From: Endozoicomonas_A sp049275935
GTDB lineage: Bacteria > Pseudomonadota > Gammaproteobacteria > Pseudomonadales > Endozoicomonadaceae
Assembly: GCF_049275935.1 (NCBI RefSeq)
Contig: NZ_CP184830.1
Location: forward strand, 4,774,001 to 4,838,000
Reading direction: 5' to 3'
DNA: 64,000 bases
Positions within the stretch are counted from its first letter, which is position 1. Every line of letters starts with the position of its first letter. This document shows positions 53,353-62,768 of this stretch, one piece after another. The notes beneath the pieces were generated by a model. The model did not search any database. It was not told where the DNA came from and worked only from the letters and a program-made list of their open reading frames with translations. A program made the position numbers and the translations under genes.

Positions 53353-53682
53353 GTCCCTTAACTGTACTCTTTCTTTGATCTGAGACTGATTTCCAGTCTT
53401 CAGTGTGGAAATACCGTTCCATAAGCAGCGAATCAAGTTTAGTGATTCTCACCTTAAAAGTCGGTCGTCTCCGGTTGTTTTGATCAGGCAATCTTGTGAG
53501 TGTTTATCACTCAGCCTGTCATTGCCTTGCAGAATTGGTTGGTTAAAAGCCATCTAACCAGCACACCTTTCAGCATAATCCAATCTTGATGACTATGCTG
53601 AGAGCCTGATCCAAGCGTTAAACTCATCATGGGTCTGACCCTTGTCTTCTCTGCAAAAAGCGCGACATTATGCACTGATTAA

Positions 53683-56139
53683 ATGAAACACACTATCAAT
53701 CTTCCCACAGGGTACTGTAGCTATTTATCGGGAATAGTGCTGACGGTTCTTTTTCCGACAATACCAGGCGATATGTCTATCAGGGTTATCGGCGTCCTGG
53801 GCGTGCTGTTGATTATAACGGGGCTGCTGTCTGTCATCATGGAGGCTGGAGCCGCCCAAACCGCAGATTCAGTGCCATTAAGCAGAGTGTCGAGATTCCG
53901 GAGATTTTATAAAGTTTATCGAAGCCTTCGGAGCATTTTGCCCGGTGCTAGTTATTTCCCGAATGATTTTTCGGTGCCTGTTCTCCTTTATGTCGGGTTG
54001 GGGTTAATAGGAATCTTTACAGGATTTTTACATGCTGATGGGCTTAAGAAGAGCTGGATCAACACGGAGCAAGAAAGTAGAGCGATGATAGTAACAGGAT
54101 TTATCTCTGATATTCCTGCTTATCACCCGCATCTTACCCGCTTTGATTTTAATGTGAAAACGCTGGAGGGAGAGACTGCCGGGTATCTTAAAAAGATTCG
54201 ACTCAGCTGGTACCGGGCACCTGAAGTTCAGGCTGGAGAGTTATGGACATTACAGGTTCGGATCAAGCACCCTCACGGCAATCGAAGTCCCGGGGCTTTC
54301 GACAGAGAGGCCTGGGCAGCCAGAGAGAATATTCAGGCTACGGGGTATGTCAAAACAGGCGAGAAAATAGCGACTTCAGATAGCATGGTTTTCTTCAGAA
54401 GTCGCCTTAGAAGTGCTGTGCGACACTGGCTCTATCAACATTGCAGCGAGCATTCTGCTGGCTTGTTATCGGCGCTGTTAATTGGTGACAAGTCAGGAAT
54501 CTCTCAGCAGCAATGGCAGTGGTTGAATCAGACGGGTACCACTCATTTAATGGTGATCTCGGGTCTGCACATAGGTCTTATGGCAGCAGCAGGTTACTGG
54601 TTAATGATGATGCTGGCACGAACAGGCGTTGTTCCTCTGAGGAAGATTACCTTACCCCGGTACGCCGCTGGAGCAGGGCTCCTGTTTGCCCTGATGTATG
54701 CCTTTATGGCAGGTTTTACGGTACCGGTTCAGAGAGCACTGGTGATGACCGGTCTGGCATTATCAGGCCCTTTACTGGGTATTAAAGCCAGACCCCTGAC
54801 GTTGTTCCTGTTGGCGCTTTGTGTCGTATTGTCTATCGAACCTCTGGCTATAACCAGTGCCGGATTCTGGTATTCCTTTTCGGCGGTGGGTATTTTGCTT
54901 TTCGGTTGTTGTGGACGGCTTTGCATGAAAGCTGATGACGATGTCAGTATGGGAGGCAGGTCGAAGCTCTGGCTGAAACCTCAATGGCTGGTTTTCCTGA
55001 TGCTGGCTCCCATGTTGTTATTCAATGAGCAGTCAGTATCTCTGTTTTCACCGCTGATTAATCTCGTTGCGATTCCTGTTATGGGACTGCTGGTCGTGCC
55101 AGCAGCTTTTCTTGCTTTGGCCCTTCAGCCTGTTTTCACTTCGGTCTCTAACGGGATTCTTCATTTTCTGGATGGTGCTTTCAGGTTATGGGATATGGGA
55201 TTAGCCGCTGTGTCATCATTACCAGTCTTTATGCCCGAGGTCAGCATAGAACTGATACAAGTTGTCCTGATGGCAGCAGCTGTATTGATTCTGGCTTCAC
55301 CCAGAGGGCTTGGGTTAAGAGTGCTTTTCCCCTTTTTTCTTCTGCCTCTGTTTTTCCCCATCAAGGATTATCCTGAAACAGGTGAAGTGAAAGTAGCCGT
55401 ACTGGATGTGGGGCAGGGTGTTGCAGTGGTCTTGCAAACTCGTCGAAAGACACTGCTGTATGATACCGGAGTGGCTTCCAGAGGTCGTTTCAACTCGGTG
55501 GATGGCATTATTGTTCCTTACCTTAATCGCTTTGGTATTGACCGGGTGAACCGTGTCATGATTTCCCATGGTGACAATGATCATTCCGGTGGGCTTGACG
55601 TGATTCATCAGCGATATCCTGAAGCAGAGATTATTTCAGGCTCTGCGGTTGCCGGGTTTGAAGGGGCAATGAGTCCCTGTCTGCCCGGAATGAAATGGCA
55701 ATGGGATGGAGTGGCGTTCGAGGTATTGTCAGGCAGTCGGTTATCGGTGACTGATAATGAGCGATCCTGTGTTTTGAAAGTGACAGCAGGCACTGAAAAG
55801 TTGCTCCTGACCGGCGATATTGGCAAAAAAACCGAGTCTTATTTAATCAGTCAGGTTGAAAACCTTGAGGCAGATTATCTTCTGCTTCCCCATCATGGCA
55901 GCCGCTTTTCAGGCTCAAAGGCGTTTCTATCTCAGGTCAACCCATCACAGGTATTGGTGTCATCGGGTTATCGAAATCCATTTGGACACCCGGCGGCAGA
56001 GACCCTGAGCCGGGTTGAACAACTGGGAGCGACTCTCTTCAACACGGCCAGTTCAGGAACCCTCAGCTTTGTTATGGGGAAGGAGCCTGAGACCGTGAAG
56101 AAATACAAAAGTGAAAGTGCCAGATACTGGTGGCGCTGA
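53683..56139 (+). CDS. comEC: ComEC/Rec2 DNA-uptake channel
   Basis: The 818-residue inner-membrane protein transports single-stranded DNA during transformation. It has N-terminal membrane segments, a DUF4131-like soluble region (about 100-240), the Competence domain beginning near A-L-L-I-G-D-K-S-G-I and H-L-M-V-I-S-G-L-H-I-G-L, and a C-terminal metallo-beta-lactamase-like domain with S-H-G-D-N-D-H-S-G-G and L-P-H-H-G-S. All motifs are intact. It is followed by exbB after 131 bases. Confidence 0.94.
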   Translation: MKHTINLPTGYCSYLSGIVLTVLFPTIPGDMSIRVIGVLGVLLIITGLLSVIMEAGAAQTADSVPLSRVSRFRRFYKVYRSLRSILPGASYFPNDFSVPVLLYVGLGLIGIFTGFLHADGLKKSWINTEQESRAMIVTGFISDIPAYHPHLTRFDFNVKTLEGETAGYLKKIRLSWYRAPEVQAGELWTLQVRIKHPHGNRSPGAFDREAWAARENIQATGYVKTGEKIATSDSMVFFRSRLRSAVRHWLYQHCSEHSAGLLSALLIGDKSGISQQQWQWLNQTGTTHLMVISGLHIGLMAAAGYWLMMMLARTGVVPLRKITLPRYAAGAGLLFALMYAFMAGFTVPVQRALVMTGLALSGPLLGIKARPLTLFLLALCVVLSIEPLAITSAGFWYSFSAVGILLFGCCGRLCMKADDDVSMGGRSKLWLKPQWLVFLMLAPMLLFNEQSVSLFSPLINLVAIPVMGLLVVPAAFLALALQPVFTSVSNGILHFLDGAFRLWDMGLAAVSSLPVFMPEVSIELIQVVLMAAAVLILASPRGLGLRVLFPFFLLPLFFPIKDYPETGEVKVAVLDVGQGVAVVLQTRRKTLLYDTGVASRGRFNSVDGIIVPYLNRFGIDRVNRVMISHGDNDHSGGLDVIHQRYPEAEIISGSAVAGFEGAMSPCLPGMKWQWDGVAFEVLSGSRLSVTDNERSCVLKVTAGTEKLLLTGDIGKKTESYLISQVENLEADYLLLPHHGSRFSGSKAFLSQVNPSQVLVSSGYRNPFGHPAAETLSRVEQLGATLFNTASSGTLSFVMGKEPETVKKYKSESARYWWR

Positions 56140-56270
56140 GGAGGGGGTCTCCAATGTTTGCACTCGTGTTGTTGGCAATATTAGGGTTGATACGCAGGTG
56201 TGCGTGGTTTTAAACCGATGCTCTGTGATAAAGTCTTTCCATTAAACAGGCTTCTGGAAGGGAATGAGCT

Positions 56271-56900
56271 GTGTTCGAGTTGGTGAAATCCGGTGGTTGG
56301 CTGATGTTGCCAATCCTGCTTAGTTCTGTCATTGCCATGGCGATTATTTTTGAACGTCTCTGGACACTCAGACCGTCGCGTATTGCGCCCAGAAATACCT
56401 TGTCTCAGGTCTGGAAGTGGATAAAGAATAATGATCTGGACAACAAGAAAGTCAGTGGCTTGAGGGGTGGGTCACCGTTGGGTGAAATCCTTGCTGCAGG
56501 CATCAGTAATGCCCGCTATGGCCGCGATATCATGAAAGAAAGTATTGAGGAGCAGGCTGGCAGGGTTATCCATGAGCTGGAGCGTTATCTCAATACTTTG
56601 GGAACGGTGGCTGCCATTGCCCCTTTACTGGGCCTGCTGGGCACGGTTATTGGCATGATTGATGTGTTTACAGTGATCATGCTGGAAGGGACAGGTAATG
56701 CCGGTGTGCTGGCCGGGGGGATCTCCAAAGCCCTGATCACCACTGCAGCCGGTCTGACCGTTGCGATTCCCAGTCTGATCTTTCACCGTTATTTTACCCG
56801 TCGTGTGGATGAGCTGGTGGTGACCATGGAGCAGGAAGCCACCAAGCTGGTGGAAGTGCTTCAGGGAGAGCGTAAGCTGAAAGACCGCGAGGGCAAGTGA
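56271..56900 (+). CDS. exbB: MotA/TolQ/ExbB proton channel protein
   Basis: The 209-residue protein has three membrane helices (about 10-30, 110-135, 150-175) with the family stretch A-P-L-L-G-L-L-G-T-V-I-G-M-I and K-A-L-I-T-T-A-A-G-L. With ExbD it converts proton flow to force for outer-membrane or envelope processes. It overlaps exbD by four bases. Confidence 0.92.
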   Translation: MFELVKSGGWLMLPILLSSVIAMAIIFERLWTLRPSRIAPRNTLSQVWKWIKNNDLDNKKVSGLRGGSPLGEILAAGISNARYGRDIMKESIEEQAGRVIHELERYLNTLGTVAAIAPLLGLLGTVIGMIDVFTVIMLEGTGNAGVLAGGISKALITTAAGLTVAIPSLIFHRYFTRRVDELVVTMEQEATKLVEVLQGERKLKDREGK

Positions 56901-57328
56901 TGAAATTTCGTCGCCAGTCCCGGGAAGAAGTCTCGCTGAACCTGACACCGCTGATTGATGTGGTCTTTCTGTTGCTGATCTTCTTTATGGTCTCGACGAC
57001 CTTCACCAAAGAGACCCAGCTGGCCATTGATTTACCGGAAGCCAGTGGCGAGCAGAGCGCGTCTGTTGAGAAAACTCAGGTGGAAATTACCATCAGCCGT
57101 GAAGGTCATTATGCGGTGAATGGCCAGTCTCTTTTGAACAGTGGTTTGGAGACATTGAAAAACGCTCTGGCAAAAGTCAGTGAGGGAGACTCCAATCTGC
57201 CTCTTACTATTACGGCAGACGCCAAGACACCTTATCAGTCAGTAGTCACCGCCATGGATGCTGCCGGTCAGCTCGGTTTTGCCAACCTCAGTATGACAAC
57301 GCGCAAACCAGTAGAATCGGAACAGTAA
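56897..57328 (+). CDS. exbD: ExbD/TolR energy-transducer protein
   Basis: The 143-residue protein has one N-terminal membrane helix with the functional Asp in N-L-T-P-L-I-D-V-V-F-L-L-L-I-F-F and a periplasmic C-domain. It pairs with the ExbB-like protein. The order exbB-exbD-lpxK is the same as in Pseudomonas. Confidence 0.93.
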   Translation: MMKFRRQSREEVSLNLTPLIDVVFLLLIFFMVSTTFTKETQLAIDLPEASGEQSASVEKTQVEITISREGHYAVNGQSLLNSGLETLKNALAKVSEGDSNLPLTITADAKTPYQSVVTAMDAAGQLGFANLSMTTRKPVESEQ

Positions 57329-57366
57329 GGGTAAATGAGCCTGAAAGGCCTGTTACCTCTGGTACA

Positions 57367-57402
57367 AACGCAGGCTCCTAGAGACTGCGTTGGCATTTTT
57401 TT
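57367..57402 (+). terminator. Possible terminator after exbD
   Basis: ACGCAG and CTGCGT flank an 11-base loop, with seven T in a row beginning a few bases later. The gap weakens the call, so some read-through into lpxK is likely. Confidence 0.45.
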
Positions 57403-57425
57403 CTTACGAGAGCAACTGACCCCTC

Positions 57426-58487
57426 ATGGAAAGCAAGGAATCTCGTCGTTGGCAGGCAGTATTCAGTGACTCGGTTCTCAAGTCATGGTATGGCCGTGGG
57501 TGCTGGACCCGACTGTTGCTTCCATTGTCCTTTTTATACGCTCGAATAGCCCAAAACCGCAGGTTAAAACTAGAGCGCTCCGAGCGCTGGCAGTCGCCTG
57601 TTCCTGTTGTTATCGTTGGCAACATTACGGTAGGGGGCACCGGTAAAACGCCTTTTGTGGCCAGTCTGGTGGCAAAATTAATCCAGCAGGGATTCAAGCC
57701 CGGGATTGCCAGTCGGGGCTTTGGGTCCGGAAAGGGTATTCATTTACCCGCAGAAGTATTGCCTGACTCTGATCCTGCTCTGGTCGGGGATGAGCCTGTG
57801 ATGTTGGCTCAGCAGTTGAATATTCCGATTATGATCGACCCGGATCGGGTTTCAGCAGCGAAGGCGTTGATTGAACAGAAAAATTGTAATCTGATCATCG
57901 CTGATGATGGCCTTCAGCACTATAATCTTGATCGCCATGTTGAATTGGTGGTGATTGATGGCCAGAGAATGCTGGGTAATGGTCTTATTCTGCCTGCCGG
58001 ACCTCTCAGGGAACCCCCTGGCAGACTCCGGGAAGTGGATCAGGTGCTGATCAATGGCGAGCCCTCCGGAACGCTGGATTGTCACTCTGAGCATTTTTCC
58101 CTTGAGCCAGGTGTGCTTAAGCCTGTCAATGGGCAAAAAGCAGATCTGCCTCCTGCCTCCGGAAAAATACATGCAGTGGCAGGCATAGGTAATCCTGAGC
58201 GCTTTTTCAGAACGCTGGAAAAGCTCGGGTATGAGGTGATTCCCCATCCTTTTCCCGATCATTATGGGTTCAGGAAAGAAGATTTTCAGTTTCGGGACAA
58301 TCTGCCCGTTATCATGACGGCCAAGGATGCAGTAAAATGTTCTGCTTTCGCAGAATCCCGTTTCTGGTTTCTGCCGGTCCAGGCACAGGTGCCTGAGCCG
58401 GTTTTTGAACGAATTCTGACACTGATTGAAACTCGAGGGCCGCAGAGCCGGCCTGATAAGGATACCCATGGACAAGAAGCTGTTTGA
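57426..58487 (+). CDS. lpxK: Tetraacyldisaccharide 4'-kinase
   Basis: The 353-residue kinase phosphorylates the lipid A disaccharide precursor at the inner membrane. It has an N-terminal hydrophobic helix and the P-loop G-N-I-T-V-G-G-T-G-K-T-P-F, followed by D-D-G-L-Q-H. Its stop lies inside the Trm112-like gene, coupling the two. Confidence 0.95.
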   Translation: MESKESRRWQAVFSDSVLKSWYGRGCWTRLLLPLSFLYARIAQNRRLKLERSERWQSPVPVVIVGNITVGGTGKTPFVASLVAKLIQQGFKPGIASRGFGSGKGIHLPAEVLPDSDPALVGDEPVMLAQQLNIPIMIDPDRVSAAKALIEQKNCNLIIADDGLQHYNLDRHVELVVIDGQRMLGNGLILPAGPLREPPGRLREVDQVLINGEPSGTLDCHSEHFSLEPGVLKPVNGQKADLPPASGKIHAVAGIGNPERFFRTLEKLGYEVIPHPFPDHYGFRKEDFQFRDNLPVIMTAKDAVKCSAFAESRFWFLPVQAQVPEPVFERILTLIETRGPQSRPDKDTHGQEAV

Positions 58488-58689
58488 GATTCTGGCCTGT
58501 CCCCACTGCAAGGGCAATCTGAAATACGACAAATCAGCGGCTGAGCTGATTTGTCGTCCCTGCGGCATGGCCTATCCCATTCGTGATGGTATTCCTGTTA
58601 TGCTGGAAAACGAAGCCCGCACCCTGACTGCTGATGAGCGGCTTGAAGGTGGTGAGGCGACTTCTTCCCAAGAGGATACGTCAGCCTGA
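58468..58689 (+). CDS. Trm112/YcaR-family small zinc protein
   Basis: The 73-residue protein begins M-D-K-K-L-F-E-I-L-A-C-P-H-C and has a second pair in C-R-P-C-G-M-A-Y-P-I. This is the Trm112-like zinc fold often found between lpxK and kdsB. AAGGA precedes the ATG at 58468. Its exact role in bacteria is not settled. Confidence 0.92.
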   Translation: MDKKLFEILACPHCKGNLKYDKSAAELICRPCGMAYPIRDGIPVMLENEARTLTADERLEGGEATSSQEDTSA

Positions 58690-59480
58690 TGAGTGCTTCC
58701 AATGCTGCGTTTACTGTTGTTATTCCTGCCCGATTCAGCTCCAGTCGTCTGCCCGGCAAGCCGCTGATTGATATCTGTGGTAAGCCCATGATTCAGCACG
58801 TCTATGAGCGGGCCTGTGAGAGCCACGCCACTCGCGTCATTATCGCGACGGATGATGAGCGTATTGTCAAAGTGGCTGAAAGTTTCGATGCCGAGGCCTG
58901 CATGACGCTCTCCGGCCATCCTTCCGGAACCGATCGTCTTCAGGAGGTTACCCGCCTTTATGAGATGGGTGACAATGAGGTGATTGTTAACGTGCAGGGG
59001 GATGAGCCACTGATTCCGGCAAAAGTCATTAATCAGGTGGCTAATAATCTCATCCAGGCTGACTCGGCCGGTGCTGCGACCCTTTCGGAGCCTGTGCGAA
59101 ATCGGGAAGATCTGTTTAATCCCAATGTAGTCAAGGTAGTAACTGATCATGAAGGGTTTGCTCTCTACTTCAGTCGTGCTCCTGTGCCATGGGCCAGAGA
59201 TGACTTTGCTGACAGTGCTAAAGTTCTGCCTAAGGTGGATATTTTCAGACGCCATATCGGTATCTATGCCTATCGTGTCAACCTGCTGAATCAATACGTA
59301 CAGTGGCAACAGAGTCCGGTTGAGTCCGTTGAGTCGCTTGAGCAGTTGCGACTGCTCTGGAATGGTCATCGTGTTCATGTGGCTGACGCCATGGAGACAC
59401 CTCCCCACGGGGTTGATACGGAAGATGATCTTGAAGTGATCAGGGGGCTCATGGAGAACAGGCTGGCAGATATTTCCTGA
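58689..59480 (+). CDS. kdsB: 3-deoxy-manno-octulosonate cytidylyltransferase
   Basis: The 263-residue enzyme makes CMP-KDO for lipopolysaccharide. Family motifs: V-I-P-A-R-F-S-S-S-R-L-P-G-K-P-L near the start and N-V-Q-G-D-E-P-L near 100. It overlaps the previous gene by one base. Confidence 0.95.
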   Translation: MSASNAAFTVVIPARFSSSRLPGKPLIDICGKPMIQHVYERACESHATRVIIATDDERIVKVAESFDAEACMTLSGHPSGTDRLQEVTRLYEMGDNEVIVNVQGDEPLIPAKVINQVANNLIQADSAGAATLSEPVRNREDLFNPNVVKVVTDHEGFALYFSRAPVPWARDDFADSAKVLPKVDIFRRHIGIYAYRVNLLNQYVQWQQSPVESVESLEQLRLLWNGHRVHVADAMETPPHGVDTEDDLEVIRGLMENRLADIS

Positions 59481-59505
59481 TTGGCAGCCAAGCAAGGGTA
59501 AAAGA

Positions 59506-59988
59506 ATGATTCGGGTACTTTTTGTCTGTCTGGGTAATATTTGTCGTTCTCCCACCGCTCACGGTGTGTTTGTTCATTTAGTGGAGCAGGCCGGTTTATC
59601 TGGTCAGATCGGGGTGGATTCAGCCGGTACCAGTAGCTGGCACAAGGGAGCAGAGCCCGATGGCCGGTCAATAGCAGAAGCTTCACGTCTGGGCTATGAT
59701 CTGTCGTTTATTCGTTCACGGCAGGTCTTGACCTCCGATTTTCAAGAGTTTGACTATGTGTTGGCCATGGATGAGAGTAATCTCCGGGATTTGCTGGATA
59801 TCTGCCCGCCTGAGTACCGCCATAAAGTACAACTTTTTCTGTCTTTCAGTGATGTTTCGGAACGTGAAGTGCCTGATCCCTATTATGGTGGGGCGCAGGG
59901 TTTTACCGAGGTGCTGTCTCTGGTTGAGAAGGGCGGGGCGTCACTGTTGGAGCACATCAAACATCATGATCGGAGTGAATTGCGGTAG
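59506..59988 (+). CDS. Low-molecular-weight protein-tyrosine phosphatase
   Basis: The 160-residue protein has the catalytic loop C-L-G-N-I-C-R-S (residues 8-15) and the general-acid region V-P-D-P-Y-Y-G-G. AAGGGTAAAAGA precedes the ATG. Relatives regulate capsule or polysaccharide export; here the substrate is unknown. Confidence 0.93.
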   Translation: MIRVLFVCLGNICRSPTAHGVFVHLVEQAGLSGQIGVDSAGTSSWHKGAEPDGRSIAEASRLGYDLSFIRSRQVLTSDFQEFDYVLAMDESNLRDLLDICPPEYRHKVQLFLSFSDVSEREVPDPYYGGAQGFTEVLSLVEKGGASLLEHIKHHDRSELR

Positions 59989-59991
59989 TTC

Positions 59992-61005
59992 ATGAGAATT
60001 CTTGAAAATTATTCCCTCCAGACCCTGAACACCTTTGGTTTCAGGGTCAATGCCCGTTATTTCGTTGATGCCGTTTCGGTTGAGAATCTCCGCGAGGCCA
60101 TTGCTTTTGCAAACACAAAGAATCTACCCCTCGTTCCCCTGGGTGGTGGTAGCAATCTGGTGTTAAGTGGTAATCAGGAGGCTCTGTTTGTCCATATCAA
60201 TATTCCTGGCAAAAAGGTGATCTCCCGTGAAGATGAATGTGTCACCGTGACAGCGGGAGCGGGTGAGAATTGGCATGAGTTTGTCCGCTGGACTCTGTCT
60301 GAACAGGCGTTCGGGTTTGAGAACCTCTCCCTGATTCCGGGGAGTGTTGGAGCAGCACCGATTCAGAACATTGGGGCCTATGGCGTTGAAATCAAAGATT
60401 ACTTTCGCAGTTTGGAAGCACTGGATATCCAGTCCGGAGAACTGAAAAGCTTTTCTCTTGAGGATTGCCGGTTTGGCTATCGTGACTCAATCTTCAAGCA
60501 ATCAGCTCGAGACCGCTTTATAATCACGTCTGTTTCGTTTGCTCTTGATGCCAGATGGTCGCCCAAACTCTCTTATGGTGATTTACAGCAGGAAGTAGAG
60601 CGGCGCTCAGACGGAAACCCTGATGCTCTTGTGATCAGTGAGGCTGTCTCTGATATTCGCAGGGAAAAATTGCCTGACCCTCTGAAACTGGGTAATGCCG
60701 GTAGCTTCTTTAAGAATCCTGTAGTGAATGAAGCACTTTTGAAGAAGATACAGGCAGATTACCCTGATATCGTCGCTTATCCCTTTGAAGGCCGCTGGAA
60801 GTTGGCCGCTGGCTGGCTGATCGACAGGGCGGGTCTGAAAGGTTTTCGTCAGGGATCGGTAGGCACTTATCACAAGCAGGCTCTGGTACTGGTCAATCAT
60901 GGTGGAGCAGAGCCCGATGATTTGCTGGGGCTGGCCAAGCATATTCAGTCTGTGGTTCGTAATAAATTTGGCGTCGAGCTGGAGATGGAGCCAAGAGTCT
61001 ATTAA
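59992..61005 (+). CDS. murB: UDP-N-acetylenolpyruvoylglucosamine reductase
   Basis: The 337-residue flavoenzyme reduces the enolpyruvyl intermediate to UDP-MurNAc. FAD-binding segments P-L-G-G-G-S-N-L-V-L and L-I-P-G-S-V-G-A-A-P-I-Q-N-I-G-A-Y-G are clear, as is the late G-S-F-F-K-N-P. Size matches E. coli-type MurB (342). It begins 3 bases after the phosphatase stop. Confidence 0.95.
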   Translation: MRILENYSLQTLNTFGFRVNARYFVDAVSVENLREAIAFANTKNLPLVPLGGGSNLVLSGNQEALFVHINIPGKKVISREDECVTVTAGAGENWHEFVRWTLSEQAFGFENLSLIPGSVGAAPIQNIGAYGVEIKDYFRSLEALDIQSGELKSFSLEDCRFGYRDSIFKQSARDRFIITSVSFALDARWSPKLSYGDLQQEVERRSDGNPDALVISEAVSDIRREKLPDPLKLGNAGSFFKNPVVNEALLKKIQADYPDIVAYPFEGRWKLAAGWLIDRAGLKGFRQGSVGTYHKQALVLVNHGGAEPDDLLGLAKHIQSVVRNKFGVELEMEPRVY

Positions 61006-61030
61006 TTTCTTGAGCTTTTCCAATCACGAG

Positions 61031-61050
61031 TGCCAGTTTTCTGGCATTCC
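61031..61050 (+). terminator. Possible terminator after murB
   Basis: TGCCAG, a TTTT loop and CTGGCA form a tight hairpin about 25 bases after the stop, but only TTCC follows rather than a T-run. It may end the operon or just stabilise the transcript. Confidence 0.45.
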
Positions 61051-61176
61051 CCTTCCCTTCTGATGATAAAGAAAAACTCCCTTTTTCAGGCTGTCTACTC
61101 TTAAGAAAGTACGAGATGTTTTCTGTTCGATGAAAGCCTTTTATGCAGTGAGGCTTGTACTGTAAATGGAGCTTTC

Positions 61177-62634
61177 ATGCGTGGTTTTCTATCGTTAGTA
61201 TTGCCGTACCTCTTTGTTAACCTATCTGCTACAACCGTGTCCGCAGAGGACTGGTTATCAGTCCCTTCAGTATCTTCAGATCCCGAAATCCAAATCAAGA
61301 GTGAAGGGTATTCACAAGCTGCTTCCAGTGAGCAGTTGATCAGCTGGATGTCAACAGCGCCCCTGCATGGTATTGAATTTCCACAGAGTCAGTGGTTGCA
61401 GCTGGCGATTGATCCCTCCGAGCAGAATGTTCGAAAAGTCGCTTACGAATTTGCGGCTTATCTGGATACCGGGCGACTGGACAGAAGGGTTTATCAGCCG
61501 GGGTGGAGAATTGCAGACACAGCTACTTTGCCTGTATTGCAGGAGCATATGGACTCTAACTCGCTTGATATGATTGAGCCCAGGCTGCCGCAATATGAGT
61601 TGTTGATGAGAGCGCTACAACGGTTTTATACCTATCTGGAGACGGCTGCTGATCACTTTCCGTCCAGTATGGTGCTGCAAGAAGGGGATCGGCATCCTTC
61701 CATTTTGATTCTGAACCAATGGTTATTTGATCTGGATCTGGCTGATCGTCTGCCGACAGGGCATTACAGTCGATCCCACATGTCAGTGGTCAAGACATTA
61801 CAGAAGCAGTATCGAATTCGTGCAGACGGATATGTAGGTGAGCGCACTCGTCAGGCTCTGATTGCATTAACCCTTCAGAGAATCAAAGTCCTGAAGGTGA
61901 ATATGGAGCGAATGAGGTGGATGCCCAGATCCTTGCCTTATCCTCATGTGCTGGTGGATATTGCCGGTTTTAATGTGGCCTGGGTGACGAGTCAAAGAAA
62001 ACAGAGGCTTTATCGCGCCATTGTTGGCAAGCCTTCTCGCCAGACTCCGATTTTTCAGGAAAGTATAGAGAGTATTACAGTGAATCCATACTGGCGGGTA
62101 CCTAGCTCTATTTCCTCGACTTCGATATTGAGGAGGGCTCAGAAAGATCCTGCATTCCTGAAACGTGAGGGTTTTTCTGTGTATGAAAGTTGGAAGTCAA
62201 CTGCAAGAGAGCTGGATCCTGACACGATTAACTGGAAAAAATACAATCGCAGAGTCTTTCCCTATCGTCTGGAGCAGAAGCCGGGGAAGGTGAATCCACT
62301 GGGCAAATATAAGCTCGACTCTCCCAATGCCTACAGTATTTACCTGCATGATACTGACAAGCCGGATCTTTTTAAGGAATCTGTCAGAGCCTTCAGTTCC
62401 GGTTGCACCCGGGTTGAAAATATTGAACATTTAATTGGCAATATTCTTAAAAGCCAGGGAATGGAAAATGAAGCAAGGACTTTGCAAGCCACTTCGGAGA
62501 CGGGCAAGTTAAAACTCAGAAAGCCTGTTCCACTCTATTTTGTTTACTTCACTGCCTGGCCAGACAGTCATGGTCGTGTCCGCTTCAGGCAGGATATCTA
62601 CAATCTGGATGATGCATTACTGTCCGGACTGTAA
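61177..62634 (+). CDS. L,D-transpeptidase, YcbB-like
   Basis: The 485-residue periplasmic enzyme has a signal peptide (about 1-23), a peptidoglycan-binding domain near 205-230 (R-A-D-G-Y-V-G-E-R-T-R-Q-A-L) and the YkuD catalytic motif with H in Y-L-H-D-T-D and S-G-C-T-R-V (Cys near 410). It would form 3-3 crosslinks in peptidoglycan. It is shorter than E. coli YcbB (615) but all catalytic parts are present. Confidence 0.88.
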   Translation: MRGFLSLVLPYLFVNLSATTVSAEDWLSVPSVSSDPEIQIKSEGYSQAASSEQLISWMSTAPLHGIEFPQSQWLQLAIDPSEQNVRKVAYEFAAYLDTGRLDRRVYQPGWRIADTATLPVLQEHMDSNSLDMIEPRLPQYELLMRALQRFYTYLETAADHFPSSMVLQEGDRHPSILILNQWLFDLDLADRLPTGHYSRSHMSVVKTLQKQYRIRADGYVGERTRQALIALTLQRIKVLKVNMERMRWMPRSLPYPHVLVDIAGFNVAWVTSQRKQRLYRAIVGKPSRQTPIFQESIESITVNPYWRVPSSISSTSILRRAQKDPAFLKREGFSVYESWKSTARELDPDTINWKKYNRRVFPYRLEQKPGKVNPLGKYKLDSPNAYSIYLHDTDKPDLFKESVRAFSSGCTRVENIEHLIGNILKSQGMENEARTLQATSETGKLKLRKPVPLYFVYFTAWPDSHGRVRFRQDIYNLDDALLSGL

Positions 62635-62768
62635 TTGCAACCACTGGAGACGTTCGAATTTTCTTCGCCACGAGCATTTGAAGTTGGTATCCTGAAGGGA
62701 TTGATTGGAATATCTCCATGGATTAACACTCTGCTGCGCAGGGTGTTTTAGCTGACAAGAGTTTTCGG

